Shown here: piece by piece, positions 33,662 through 45,106 of the stretch
Layout of the letters: every line of letters begins with the position of its first letter
Numbering within the stretch: the first letter of the stretch is position 1
NCBI GenBank assembly: GCA_021399445.1
Contig: JAJTUQ010000016.1
Span: forward strand, 124,001 to 188,000
DNA from: Xylogone sp. PMI_703
Taxonomy: Eukaryota > Ascomycota > Leotiomycetes
DNA: 64,000 nt
Reading direction: 5' to 3'
Notes under the pieces: model-generated
The model's database searches: none
Told to the model about the DNA's origin: nothing
What the model saw: only the letters and a program-made list of their open reading frames with translations
Translations under genes and position numbers: made by a program

Positions 33662-34996
33662 TCAGGGACCAAAACAATCTTGTGTAGTAGTAGAACCATA
33701 TCCTCCAAACATCGCAACATAATCTGAAAGCTTATAGTATAAAACCTGATCAAAGAAGGAATGTAAAATAGTATTCAATTGTTCACCTTCAAGAAGGAAT
33801 CCATCATGCCCATCATCACTTTCCACTAAGGCAAGTGTTGCGTTTGGTATATTCTCGAAGAGCTCGACCTGTTCACAGATAGGATACAAGCCATCTGTAG
33901 AAATCCCAATTACTAAAGTGGGCTGCTGTATTTGGTTCAAGACTTCTTTAATTGCTTCGTCATAAGATGGATTTGAACAACGACCTCGGGTAATGTCATG
34001 TGAGTTGATCTTATTAAGTATGTGAAGGTAACAGTCAACATCGAATCTTGCATTGAATTTCTCTCCTTGATATCGTAAATAACTCTGTGCTGAAAATATT
34101 CCCGACTAGTCTCGAGCTTTTTTGTTTGGCCTCGTGTGTCCATCTTCTGTTATAGCAGATACGACTGCAATATCCAGATCTCGGAGAAAGGAGCGGCTCA
34201 CACCATTAGAAGCTTTTGGAAATAAGGCCTCTTCATTTACCCGGCGCTTATCAAATCGCTTCTCGAAGGATTGGTGCGTACGATGCGTTAGAAGGGCTGC
34301 CATTCGAGCAGCTCCAAGACCAGTTAGTGGAGGGTCATCTCCATAATGCCCTTCACGAAACTTTGGGCCGCACCAGATTGTAGATCGTTGATTTTCAGCC
34401 CATGCTATTGCCCAGGCACTTTGTTTTGCTGCAGTTGCAATCAATATCAATGATTGTACATATTCCTTTCCGAAGAATGACTGTTCCAACGCAAGCATGC
34501 CTCCCATACTCTCTCCTATAACACAATAGATGGATTGAATTCTAAGAATATCCATGACATGCTTGTGAATGCTGCCATTACGGTTATTATCAGTCAATCA
34601 TGTCCGAAAATAATACAACCAACATACTCACTGGACGTCATCTCGGATGGTAGTCTTTGGAAAGGCAAGCCCATAGTTTCCTGTAGCCTGACCGTTGCAA
34701 AATTGATAAGAGAGAGGACTTTCAGAGCCATATGGACTACCCAAAGAATTGCAGCAGATAATACAGAATCTGTTGACATCGAGTGCTGGATTTATTCGCA
34801 TTAAAAGGGGAGACCACCAATCCTCGACGGCTGCACTCCTTGATAGTGTATGACAAATGACAATTGCGTTCGTGCGTATTGAATTCAATTTACCTTTGAC
34901 AGTGAATGCGATGGTTGCGTTAACAAGCTTCTCGCCAGATTCAGTAGTGAACTCATCGATTGTAGTATAGAGTTGTGCAGGTAGTTTGTGTGACAT
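33662..34996 (-). CDS. Homoserine O-acetyltransferase-like alpha/beta hydrolase (MetX/Met2 type)
   Basis: Exon 1 (from ATG 34996) has NAIVICHTLSRSAAVEDWW and RFCIICCNSLGSPYGS. Intron 34572-34631 joins TIRDDV to HIHKHVMDIL. The catalytic Ser elbow is GESMGGM and the Asp region is GISTDGLYP. The catalytic His is in DDGHDGFLLEG. The conserved SYLRYQGEKFNARFD core is present. A TAG at 34106-34108 stays in frame between PNKKARD and SGIFSAQSYLRYQG. Either it is a nonsense mutation (CAG to TAG fits C-to-T), or a 78-nt intron (GTATCT...CACAG) removes it and joins DLDIAV to SYLRYQG in phase. Homologs in fusaric-acid-type clusters (Fub5) acetylate homoserine for a PLP partner, and here that partner is the divergent neighbour. 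Confidence 0.75.
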
Positions 34997-36152
34997 CAAG
35001 TGGTTGGTATCTAGGAGTTACTTTCATTAGTATTGGCTATTTTCGATTTCTTCAAAGCTCATAATGTACTTTTAAAGCTAATATTTCCCGGTAAAGTATC
35101 TATGTCCATCCTTAAAGGCTTATATGTATCTTTCGAATAAATGTCGGATTTACTCATTATTTAAAATCTTTTAACAAACCGGTTTTTAGTCTTAAATTAT
35201 AAACTTATATAAAATATAGATTTAATTATTATATCTATTTCTACGAGTAAATAAATCCCGGTGATTATCTTATTCATATTACAGAAATATTATATTTTAG
35301 ACAATTTAAATATATATTCAGTAACGTGAATTTATTACTCATATATATATTATTTAGACTAATTATAGTTTATTCTCATCTTTATTTAGCCTATCTATAT
35401 TAATAAATTTCATTATACATATATTAATTTTATAAATATAGTTAATATACTTGTTATAAATCAAATAAAATAGGTTAATTTTAAAATGTGATATTAATAT
35501 AATATACTTGTGATTTACTGTACTTATTCTTCGCAAAATTGTTCATGTTCCTGAGTTAATCACAATGTGTTTTCACTAATACTCAAATATTAAGACAATT
35601 AACATACTCAATTTTATCCCCCGGAAAGCTACCGTTGAATCCATTGAATTGTTTCGTGAAGTGCCTGAGTATATTTAGGCTGTCATTATGATAAAAATTC
35701 TCCTATTGTATCAAAACTAATCTTGACCATGCACTCATCAATCGGTTAGACTCTTAACTGCAGTGTCACTCAAATTCGCTGCAAGGTCAAACCTAGCAAT
35801 ATGTACGGATGAAATGTTCTATGCAGTTCCTCCGCAGGCATGCAGTGTCAATAGCAGTTGTTTGAAAACCAATCAAATATCTTCTAACTATTTGTAATTC
35901 GTAAATATTATACTACATGGTATTATGAACCGCACCTCTGAGGACGAGAATGCCTAGGATTTCTAGGCAGAAATATTGCTTAGTAATAAGAGGTGAACTC
36001 TATAGCAGGAAAATTAATCTAGGATTCACAGTCTATGCGTCGTTATAAGTATTCTTATCTAATATAGAGCAAGCAGATTTGGGGAAAAGCCGCCTTCTTA
36101 TCTTTACCTGCTTGAGTTATCCCTACGCTGAACATCTTATGTGTTGTCCGAG
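34997..36152. promoter_or_regulatory. Divergent promoter region of acetyltransferase and PLP enzyme, AT-rich
   Basis: 1.16 kb between two divergent genes. The block from about 35150 to 35560 is extremely AT-rich and looks like a RIP-degraded insertion; no coding remnant is recognisable. Shared control of both genes is likely from the layout. Confidence 0.5.
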
Positions 36153-37576
36153 ATGACAATTTCAAACGGCAATTCTTCCAATAAAGTTTCCAGAGGAAAG
36201 CGCAGTTGGCGTTTTGATACCCTTCAGGTTCATGCTGGTTTAGAGGAATCACCAGTTTATGGGCAATGCACTTTGCCAATCTTTAATTCAGGTTCATTCA
36301 AGTTCAAGTCGGCGGCTGATGCAGATGATGCGTTCAGTGCGACGAGAGGGTCCAATAAATACATTTATACCAGAATTGGGAACGTGAGTCTCAGCTTGAG
36401 TAGAGGATTTATGACGAGAATAGTCTAACGGTGCTTTAGCCAACTCAGGCTGGATTCGAGAAGCGGATGGCCGCTCTTGAAGATGGTACTGACGCACTCG
36501 CCTACGCCAGTGGGGCCGCTGCCATCCTCGCTGTCATCATGTCCCTTGCAAGAGCTGGTGATAATGTGGTAGTATCTACCTTTACTCATGCAGGAACCTA
36601 CCATCAGTTTGGAGTAATCTCACCTCAACTAGGTATTGAACCACGCTTTTGTGACACGAACGATCTAGAGAAAGTCTAACAACTGGTCGATGATAAAACA
36701 AAATTCATCTTCATAGAGTCTATTGGGAACCCGAAATTTTCAATTCCAGACATAGAACCGCTTGCGGCAGTTGCACATCGAATCAAGATACCTCTCGTGG
36801 TCGACGCAACCTTCACAGCAGGAGGATACTTTTGTCAACCTGCTAAATGGGGAGTAGATATCATTATTCACTCTTCATCCAAGTGGATAGGGGGGCACGG
36901 TACAACGCTTGGGGGTGTCGTCATCGAAACTGGACGTTCCGACTGGCAAACGAACAGTGCACGGTTCCCACAGCTTCATGGAGTGCGACCTGGACGTGAA
37001 GGGATTGAGACGAACTTGTATAAGACGGTCGGCAATAAAGCTTATATGGAGTTCTTAAGAATGGAGATCTTGCGGGACACAGGAGCGTGCATCTCACCCT
37101 ATGCAGCTCAACAAATGTTTATTGGAGTAGAAACACTTTCGCTACGTTGTGAGCGACAAGCCAAGAACACTGCTATACTTGCCCACTGGCTTCGCACGCA
37201 TCCACGCATATCGTGGGTGAGATATCTTGGTTTCGAAGATCATCCATACCACCAACTGGCGGAGAAATATCTACAGCGAGGATACGGTACTGTCCTCTCG
37301 TATGGAATGCCAAGCGTTGAAGGGTTGAGAGTTGTCGACGCCTTCAAACTCATATCCAACACGACGAATGTCGGCGACTGTAAGACAGTTGTCGGGCACC
37401 ATTGGTCGACGTCGCACAAGAGCTGCACGGAGGAAGAGAATGAGAGGATGAGGGTATTCGAGGACTTGTTCCGTCTATCGCTGGGCATCGAAGATGCAGA
37501 AGACATCATCGCAGACTTTGAGCAGGCTTTTGGGCGTGTGCCCGCCGGTTCTCTTATACCTCAAAAGGCTTCCTAA
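36153..37576 (+). pseudogene. O-acetylhomoserine sulfhydrylase-like PLP enzyme with one in-frame stop
   Basis: Cys/Met-metabolism PLP family, about 455 residues if the stop were read. The start is the ATG at 36153; intron 36384-36439 creates YIYTRIGNPTQAGFEKRM. Other landmarks: ASGAAAILAVI, VDATFTAGGYFCQP, the PLP-binding Lys in HSSSKWIGGHGTT, and NTTNVGDCKTVV. Overall it resembles Met17/Fub7-type enzymes more than cystathionine gamma-synthase. The TAA at 36677-36679 interrupts DLEKV/QLVDDKTKFIF, with perfect continuation in frame and no possible intron, so the gene is broken or the base is wrong. The family can do gamma-substitution on O-acetylhomoserine with sulfur or carbon nucleophiles (Fub7, CndF and LolC are examples). 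The usual VDNTF has Ala for Asn here (VDATF). Confidence 0.8.
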
Positions 37577-38136
37577 TAACTGGCAGTAATCGGAATTAAC
37601 TAGGTTTTAGGAACACTCTCACATGCTTTGTGCATACTGGCGGCTCATTACATGTCACACTATCAATAGAACTTCAAGTAGTCCATGCGTTTATGAAAAT
37701 ACCTGCGGAAAATCGAAGTTTAAACCTCTCTCTCTTGTCTGCTTGATTTGTCCAATTTAATAAACTGATTATCAATCTTTTACCATTCTGTGACTCCACA
37801 AATACCTCACAAACCGTGCAATTCGATGATGACCAACTTATGACCAATTTTCAGATTGACAGGGCTAGCATGCAGATTGAGATTACTACTATGGTGATCG
37901 ATTCTGTGTGTCTTAAATAAAACAATAATTTGTCTTGCATCGGCTATATTAAAATACAAAGACAGATATAGCGATTGAAGGCACTATAGAAGATTCATTC
38001 AGCTTAATTATAATATATATAGTACTTCTATCATAATTGACTTTGTTACTCTAGTGAGTACGCGATGCCTGCATCGACAATATTCATTGCTGCCGGATAG
38101 AGCTATCTCGTTGTCTTACGAGAACCTCATATATCT
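37577..38136. other. Convergent spacer
   Basis: 3' regions of the PLP enzyme and ATP-grasp genes; AT-rich, no gene seen. Confidence 0.6.
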
Positions 38137-40128
38137 CTACAAAAGTTCCGCTACGTGTAAGGCGTGCCTCCTACTCAGTGGAGACCATATTACGGCACAG
38201 AGGGCCCATAGCCATGTGTCTTTGCCGCCACCGTACATATACCCCGACTTCACTATGGCGTTATAACACAAAATGTACTGTGAAACCTCGGAATTTCTCT
38301 GCAAAATTTCTCGCATTGGATCTTGATCGCTGTCCACCATCTCTGACTCAAAACGATCCGCTGGTACATTCGAAAACATTTTTTTGGTCAACTGGGAACC
38401 GATATTAATGTAGACATTTGTGAGCAAAACGTGATTGCAAAGAATGCCGTCAAGAAACGGTGACGCGAGCGCTTCATATCTCGGCCAGTCCGCGACTGCA
38501 CATAAAATTTGAAGTGCAAAGAAATCGACGCCCCGAGAAATTAAAGTTGAAGCAGAACTCATTATCCCTGGTATCCTTGCATTGACTTCGTGGAGGAACA
38601 CCGAAGGCTTTGCGTCAGTGGGCACATCCGTCACCGGTTGCAGGTCTGGAAATGACGTCCCGGGTGCTAAAATATAGTCCATACAGGAATTTTGCACTCT
38701 TGCCTCGCAATGAAAAATACCGGTATGAAAGCCCATCTGTCGGATCCTTGCCAGCATGAAAGTTATAATAGCCTCACATTCGTTCTTGGGAAGCTTGCTC
38801 GGTGCCGCAGTTTGAGTTTCTGTGAATAACGCACCAGCGAAATTTCCCTCAAGCTCAGCAGGACTGGGGAAGTCATCAACAACTTCTGAATATAAGAGCC
38901 GTCCGTCGCGGAGGATAAGGTTAGCATCAACTTCAGGCCCATTTACGTATGGCTCTACAAGCACGCGACGAGAACTCTTTTGAGACGCTAGAGTCTTGAC
39001 AATCGCCTCTCTCAGCTCGACTACGTTTTCGGATTTGAAGACGTTCTCACTGCCCCTCCCGAATACAGGCTTGCTAATAACAGGGAAGTTAATGGCACTG
39101 TCTGACTCAAGCTTGTATTCCAACTCTTCGAGAGACTGCACACTGAAATAGTTTATGGAATCTGGTTCCAATAACTTGCGTGTGAGATACTTGTCCGTGG
39201 CTATTGAAAATGGCTGAGGCCCAGATGAGGGTAAACCAAGTTTCTCTGCTGCTTTCGCCACACTGACGAGATAATTGCCAGTCAGTGTGCAGATCCCGTC
39301 GATGCGGTAAGGGTAAGACTCAACCGCATCAACGATTCGTTGCCATAATTCGTCATCAGTTGTCAAATCTGTGGAAATGAAACTTTCCCGTAGATGGCCC
39401 CAAGGTTCGCAACCCTCGGCCCACCAAGACCCTGAACTCAGAACTACAACCTTGATCCCCAAGGCAGCTGCAGTTTCCCATCTTGATTTGGTAGCAGCAA
39501 TGCTCATCCGTGGCAACACGATGCAAACTCGCCATTCATGAATTCGATTCGGTAGGGTCCAAGACAGTGCTAACCTTTGCTCCAATTCGTACTCGAGTTG
39601 TGGAATGCCATACTCCACTGCAGAGAGTGGAAATTCAATTGCACCTATCGATATTTCTAAAGCGCTCGCAACGTCTTGAAGGCCATTTACCTGTCCTAGA
39701 AACGCCTTTATCTCGGATAAGGGCGAAAGAAAGCTTTGTATAGATGAGACCAATGGACACCCTGCAAGCCTATACACCATGAATTCAGAGCGTGCTACAA
39801 AGCCGTTGTTATCTGGTGTAAGAAACGCTGCAGCACGACTCAGCATACCGTGTTCATCACGCCTTTCTAACAAGCAGCTGAGGAAGTTTGCAATTTCTGG
39901 AGATTTGCTTGAGTCTAGTGTATAAGTAACTGGCGAGTGAGGCAAGTTAGAAACGGATACAGTGTGTCCCAGAGCAGGCACCTGGGTGTCATCTTCTGGA
40001 GTAGTTGACTTTGGTACAAGGTACAGATTCCTGATGCTGTGCCTGCGGTGGCTTTTTTGAAAAGACCACTCACATAGAGCAGATACTACGCTTGTCAGCA
40101 AAAATACGGGGATATGATTTCGCTTCAT
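38137..40128 (-). CDS. ATP-grasp amino-acid/peptide ligase
   Basis: Intact single-exon protein of 663 residues. The N-terminal about 270 residues are family-specific, with a hydrophobic first 20 residues whose role is unclear. The ATP-grasp fold spans about 275-545: GICTLTGNYLVSVAKAAEKLG (preATP-grasp end), KPVFGRGSENVF at 353-364 (ATP-binding Lys and loop), VEPYVNGPEVDAN at 391-403, GIFHCEARV at 470-478 and the Mg-binding HEVNARIPG at 513-521. It resembles L-amino-acid ligases and carnosine-synthase-type ATP-grasp enzymes, which activate a carboxylate as acyl phosphate and form an amide with an amine. It shares a divergent promoter with the ABC exporter and is convergent with the PLP enzyme. 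Substrates are unknown; I infer it joins the cluster's unusual amino acid to another residue. Confidence 0.85.
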   Translation of the reverse strand: MKRNHIPVFLLTSVVSALCEWSFQKSHRRHSIRNLYLVPKSTTPEDDTQVPALGHTVSVSNLPHSPVTYTLDSSKSPEIANFLSCLLERRDEHGMLSRAAAFLTPDNNGFVARSEFMVYRLAGCPLVSSIQSFLSPLSEIKAFLGQVNGLQDVASALEISIGAIEFPLSAVEYGIPQLEYELEQRLALSWTLPNRIHEWRVCIVLPRMSIAATKSRWETAAALGIKVVVLSSGSWWAEGCEPWGHLRESFISTDLTTDDELWQRIVDAVESYPYRIDGICTLTGNYLVSVAKAAEKLGLPSSGPQPFSIATDKYLTRKLLEPDSINYFSVQSLEELEYKLESDSAINFPVISKPVFGRGSENVFKSENVVELREAIVKTLASQKSSRRVLVEPYVNGPEVDANLILRDGRLLYSEVVDDFPSPAELEGNFAGALFTETQTAAPSKLPKNECEAIITFMLARIRQMGFHTGIFHCEARVQNSCMDYILAPGTSFPDLQPVTDVPTDAKPSVFLHEVNARIPGIMSSASTLISRGVDFFALQILCAVADWPRYEALASPFLDGILCNHVLLTNVYINIGSQLTKKMFSNVPADRFESEMVDSDQDPMREILQRNSEVSQYILCYNAIVKSGYMYGGGKDTWLWALCAVIWSPLSRRHALHVAELL

Positions 40129-40853
40129 ATGTGGACATACAACATCTGCCAGGGAGACTCACTTGTATAACACAAGTTTTATGGTCATCCATGGCCCATC
40201 TCATGTGCCAGACAGCTGGTTTGCAAGGGCTCTGATGTAGTTATTTGTGAGGAGATATAAGCTGCCTATGATATCTCGAAGGCATAGCACAGATACTCAC
40301 CTACCCTCTTTGATGCCATCGGTGGGTGGGTGGCATGTTATCATGCAAGGGTTGCATGTACCCTGCTATTCTGTGGGTCTACTAATGTGCAATTACTGAT
40401 CCGATTTGTTAACCTCTACAACCCTAGTCTAGTCTACGGGTCCAATGAGAAGTCACGGTACGGTTTTGGAAACTGGAAGCTGGAACGATGATTATCCGGC
40501 CGACGGAAATGCAACAACTTGCGCTTTCCCAGCCAATCGGATTCAACCATAAGAGCCATTCTTTGTTATCAAAAGCAGCATGCAATGTCAAGCTGCATAT
40601 CTGCACGATCAAGCAGTGTCCCAACTGTACACGCGATGATACTACCTAGAAAGTATTCTCTCGGAGGCTCCCAGGCTTTCCCTTTCTCAAATGCTTTTCA
40701 CCGAGCTTAGTGACTTCGCTGATTTCTCTCCTTCCCAGTAGAGTGCTAATTGAACACAGCTCAGTGTCTGTGATCTACGACCTAGCCTTTCGTAGCGTGC
40801 ATGCGTTTCAGACTCCGTAACACTATCTTACTCTTAATTCTGCCAATCACAAC
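40129..40853. promoter_or_regulatory. Divergent promoter of ligase and ABC exporter, CCGGCCG motif
   Basis: 725 bp shared by two divergent genes. CCGGCCGACGG lies near 40497-40507. This is similar to CCGG-centred palindromes before the dehydrogenase and isomerase genes and fits a Zn2Cys6 target type. Confidence 0.4.
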
Positions 40854-43800
40854 ATGTATTTGCAGCGCCTAAACCCCCTCAGAGGAGGCAAGATCCCAGA
40901 CATTCCCACTGAACGAACAGCTTCCACAGAACAGAACGCGAGCTTCTGGAGACTCCTTACGTTCGCATGGTTGAGCCCCCTTATGAATGTATGGGCTGAT
41001 GGCATAATCATATTGCCGCCGCTAGCTTTTTATTGCATCAGTGCTAACTCTCAACCAGACAGGGTATAAACGACATCTGGAACGCAATGATATTTGGCTT
41101 GTCCCCGATTCTAGAGCCATCCAGTCCCTCCAAGGGAGAGTAAAGAATAGCTTTAAGGAAAGAGTCTCAGTCCGTAGTCGTTTACCTCTAACATGGGCTC
41201 TTTACGAAACCTTCAAGTTTGACCTTTGGCTTGGAGGGATTTGCCAATTCCTCGTGTCCATCCTCCAAGTCATGGCACCTTTTACATTGCGTTACTTGAT
41301 CAAATTTGCGAAAGATGCTTATAATGCGTCACATTTGAACCAGAAGCCTCCCCCAACTGCAGTGGGAATTGGATATGTCCTCGGTATCACAGTAATGCAA
41401 ATCCTTCAAAGCTTTGCGTCTAGTCACTCTTATTATCGAGGCATGTTGCTTGGTGGACAGATTCGTAGCACCTTAGTTGCACTAATACTTGATAAGTCAT
41501 TAAAGCTTTCAAGACGAGCCAAGGCCGGTGGTAAGCCAGAAGGACAGGAATGGAAGGCAGACACTGAAGGTTGGTCCAATGGACGCATTATGAACCTGAT
41601 ATCAACCGACGCTTCCCGCATTGAACAAGCTTGCGGAGTCTTCCATTTGGTATGGACGTCACCAATTCAAATAGTGCTTACGGTGGCATTGTTGGTGTAC
41701 AACTTAGGTTACAACGCGTTGGCGGGAGTCGCCGTTCTTGTTTGCGGTCTTGCCGCGTTGACGAATGTCATGAGATTTCTCACCACCAGTCGAGCTGCAA
41801 TCAATAAGATCACGGATCAAAGGGTAGATATTACGCAGGAGATACTTCAAGGGATCCGCTTCGTGAAAAACTTTGCTTGGGAGGGCTTTTTCTTAAACCG
41901 TTTGAAAACCATCCGCGCAGACGAGAGCCAGGCCCTGCGCTTGATGAACCTCATCAGGTCCGCCATTGGTGCCGTTTCCATGGCTCTGCCTATCTTCTCA
42001 AATATGACTGCTTTTGTTGTCTTTTCGGTTTCCTCGCACAAGCTAGAACCGTCAGTAATCTTTTCATCTCTAGCACTATTTAACAGCTTGCGAACTCCCA
42101 TGAACTGGCTACCAGTTTCGATTGGCTACGTAATTGATGCATACATATCTTTGAAGAGAATGGAAAATTTCTTGCTTGCGGAGGAGGTGACTTCAGAAAT
42201 TGCACCAACTTCTGATCAGAATTGCGCTATCCAACTTGACCGGGCGTCATTCACGTGGGAGGTTCCTTCGTCGAACAAGCCTGGAAAGCAAAATGAGGGG
42301 GAGGTAAAACGGCGCCCTCTAATCGGGTTTTGGAAAGGACAGCGAAAGGAAAAGAGATTTCCTCAAGAACAAATTCCTCCGACGCAACTACCATCCCAGG
42401 ATATTACAGTTTTCCGACTTAATAACATTTCCTTTCAAGCCGGACATGGCGAGTTGATAGGTATCATTGGGAGCGTAGGATGTGGTAAGACGTCGCTCCT
42501 CAGTGCCCTCGCAAGTGACATGAGACAGACTGGAGGGATCATGCAACTCTCTGCGGATAGGGCATACTGTCCCCAGTATGCCTGGGTTCAGAACGCCAGC
42601 GTTCAAGATAACATCATCTTCGGTAGGCCGTTTGACCAGACGTTCTATTCTAAAGTCGTGCAAGCTTGTGCGCTCTTACCGGACTTCGAAGCCCTTCCAG
42701 ATGGCGATATGACAGAAATCGGAGAGAGGGGCATTACTTTGTCTGGGGGCCAGAAGCAGCGTATAAATATCGCCCGGGCTATCTACTCTGATGCCAGCAT
42801 CGTCCTCCTTGATGACCCACTCTCGGCTGTCGACGCGCACGTCGGGGCACACATCTTCAATGAGGCTATTTGTGGATTGCTCGGATCCAAGTGCAGAGTC
42901 CTTGCCACTCACCAGATACACTTCCTCGCACGCTTTGACAAGATCATCTGGATGGCAGACGGTCACATTGAGGCTACTGGTACCTATCATGAGTTGCTGC
43001 ATACCAACGCTGCTTTCGCCAAACTCATCACTGCTGGCGGTGCTCAATACAACAATGCTGGAAATTCAGAGAGGAAGGATCATGTCACAATTGAAGATGA
43101 CATAATCGCCGACAGTACTGGTGCAGAGAGGAGTCCCCAGCAGTTAATGCAAGAAGATGTCAAAGCTGTTGATAGTGTCCCTTGGCCTATCTATGTTGCA
43201 TGGCTACGAGCCTCCGGAAGCCTATGGAACATCTTCGCAGTATTACTTATGCAAACCGTATTCCGAGCTTCTGACCAGCATATGGCTTTCATGGTGGGTC
43301 TCCAACAAATACGGTCTTTCTCGCGGCCAAAACGTATGTCCATCCTTTGTCTAATTACTTTTTCAATCATTCTATGAGAAGCCAACTAACTGTGTCAAAA
43401 GATTGGTTGTTACGTGGCTCTTGGCTTAATACAAGGTATTCTTCTATTCACGTCTTCAATGCTTACCTGTGTAGTAAGCATAAAGTCAAGTCAGACCATG
43501 TCCAACGAAGCGATGTGGCAGATCCTACGGGCTCCAGTGGCATTCTTCGATACAACTCCCCTAGGGCGTATTATCCATCGTTTCACAAAAGACCTTGACG
43601 CAATGGATAATAACCTAACCAGCTCCCTTCAACAATACCTCATTGTATTAAGTGCGCTCGTGGGTATGTTCGTTCTTATCATCGCATATTTCTACTACGT
43701 AAGTTAAATGTACTTCCCTCTATTCTAGATAGCATGAGCTTACCGGAAGGAAGTTTGCGATAGCATTAGCAGTCTGCATACTAGCACTCTTATGGTGTGT

Positions 43801-45106
43801 CTCGTATTACCGGAGTAGTGCAAGAGAATTGAAACGCCATCACGCAATCTTGGACGGAGCAGTTTTCGCCCGGTTCAATGAAGCTCTTGTTGGTGCCCCT
43901 TGTATTCGAGCTTACGGACGAGAGCATCAGTTTATTCAGATGTTACACAAGTCTATAGATGACATGGATGGAGCATACTTTCTTACTTTTGCCGACCAGC
44001 ACTGGTTATCTCTTCGTCTTGACAACATCGGGAATCTTCTCAATTTCGCGACAGGAATCCTTGTAATCACAAATCGACTCTCGGTCTCACCGAGCATAGG
44101 TGGGCTTATATTAAGTTATAGCTTAAGCCTTACAGGCATCATCCAAATCGTGATTAGATACTTTGTCGAAGTTGACAACTCTATGTCCAGCACGGAGCGA
44201 CTGTATCAATATACCACCTCACTTGTCCAAGAAGGGCCTCTTGAGGGTGCTCCAGTTCGAGCAACATGGCCTGAACGGGGGGCAATAAGGTATGAAGCGG
44301 TTCAGATGAGATATCGACCCGAGTTGCCACTTGTCATTGATGGCTTCTCATTGCAAATTGCTGGTGGTGAAAGAATCGGTATTGTAGGTCGTACCGGCGC
44401 CGGTAAGAGCACTATTATGTCTACGCTCTTCCGACTGACCGAAATTTCCGGCGGCCGTATTACTATTGACGATGTTGATATCAGCCAGATTGGTATTCAT
44501 GATCTTCGATCTTGTCTCGCAATCATTCCTCAGGACCCGACCTTATTTCGGGGGACCATTAGGTCCAATCTAGATCCTTTTAATAAGCACACTGACCTAG
44601 AACTGTGGGATGCACTACGACAAGCTCATCTTAATCCAGATAAAGCTGTTGCCTCTGAGGTTGGCAAAGGCAAAAATGAGGATAATATGAAATATGAGGT
44701 GGATGGAAGCAGTAATAGCGACCAACTACGGGTAACGCTTGATACAGTAGTCGAAGAAGAAGGACTCAACTTTTCGCTCGGCCAGCGGCAGCTTATCGCT
44801 TTGGCACGTGCTCTCCTCCGGAATGCACGCATTGTTCTCGTCGACGAGGGCACAAGCAGTGTTGACCCTAAGACAGACATTCACATTCAGAGTACACTGA
44901 CAAGGGGAATGAAGGGCAAAACACTCGTGGCTATTGCACACCGACTCCGCACTGTCTTACAATATGACCGTGTGTGCGTCATGGATAAGGGGAAGATAGC
45001 GGAGCTAGGTTCCCCTCTGGAGCTATGGGAAAGAGGTGGTATTTTCAGGTCCATGTGTGATAATAATAGTATCACACGAGTAGACTTTATTCAACAATTG
45101 TGGTAG
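40854..45106 (+). CDS. ABC transporter, ABCC (MRP) type, with a frameshift
   Basis: Full-size exporter of about 1,350 residues, TMD-NBD-TMD-NBD, without the extra N-terminal TMD0. Introns: 40989-41058, 43334-43401, 43699-43753. NBD1 has GSVGCGKTSLL, LSGGQKQRINIARA and VLLDDPLSAVDAH. NBD2 has GRTGAGKSTIM, the degenerate signature FSLGQRQLIALARA, and VLVDEGTSSVD. In the second TMD the frame shifts by one near 43260-43275: before it the text reads LLMQTVFRAS, after it the next frame reads LTSIWLSWWVSNKYGLSRGQN, which then splices correctly. One extra base (or two missing) would explain it, as mutation or error. ABCC pumps export organic anions and conjugates, so this is probably the product exporter or self-protection gene. 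Confidence 0.82.

Noticed and set aside
291..36679. Stop-codon reassignment or programmed readthrough in this genome
   Set aside because: The interrupting codons are TGA, TAG and TAA in different genes, while many genes end normally with these codons and most have no internal stop. Point mutation or sequence error is simpler.
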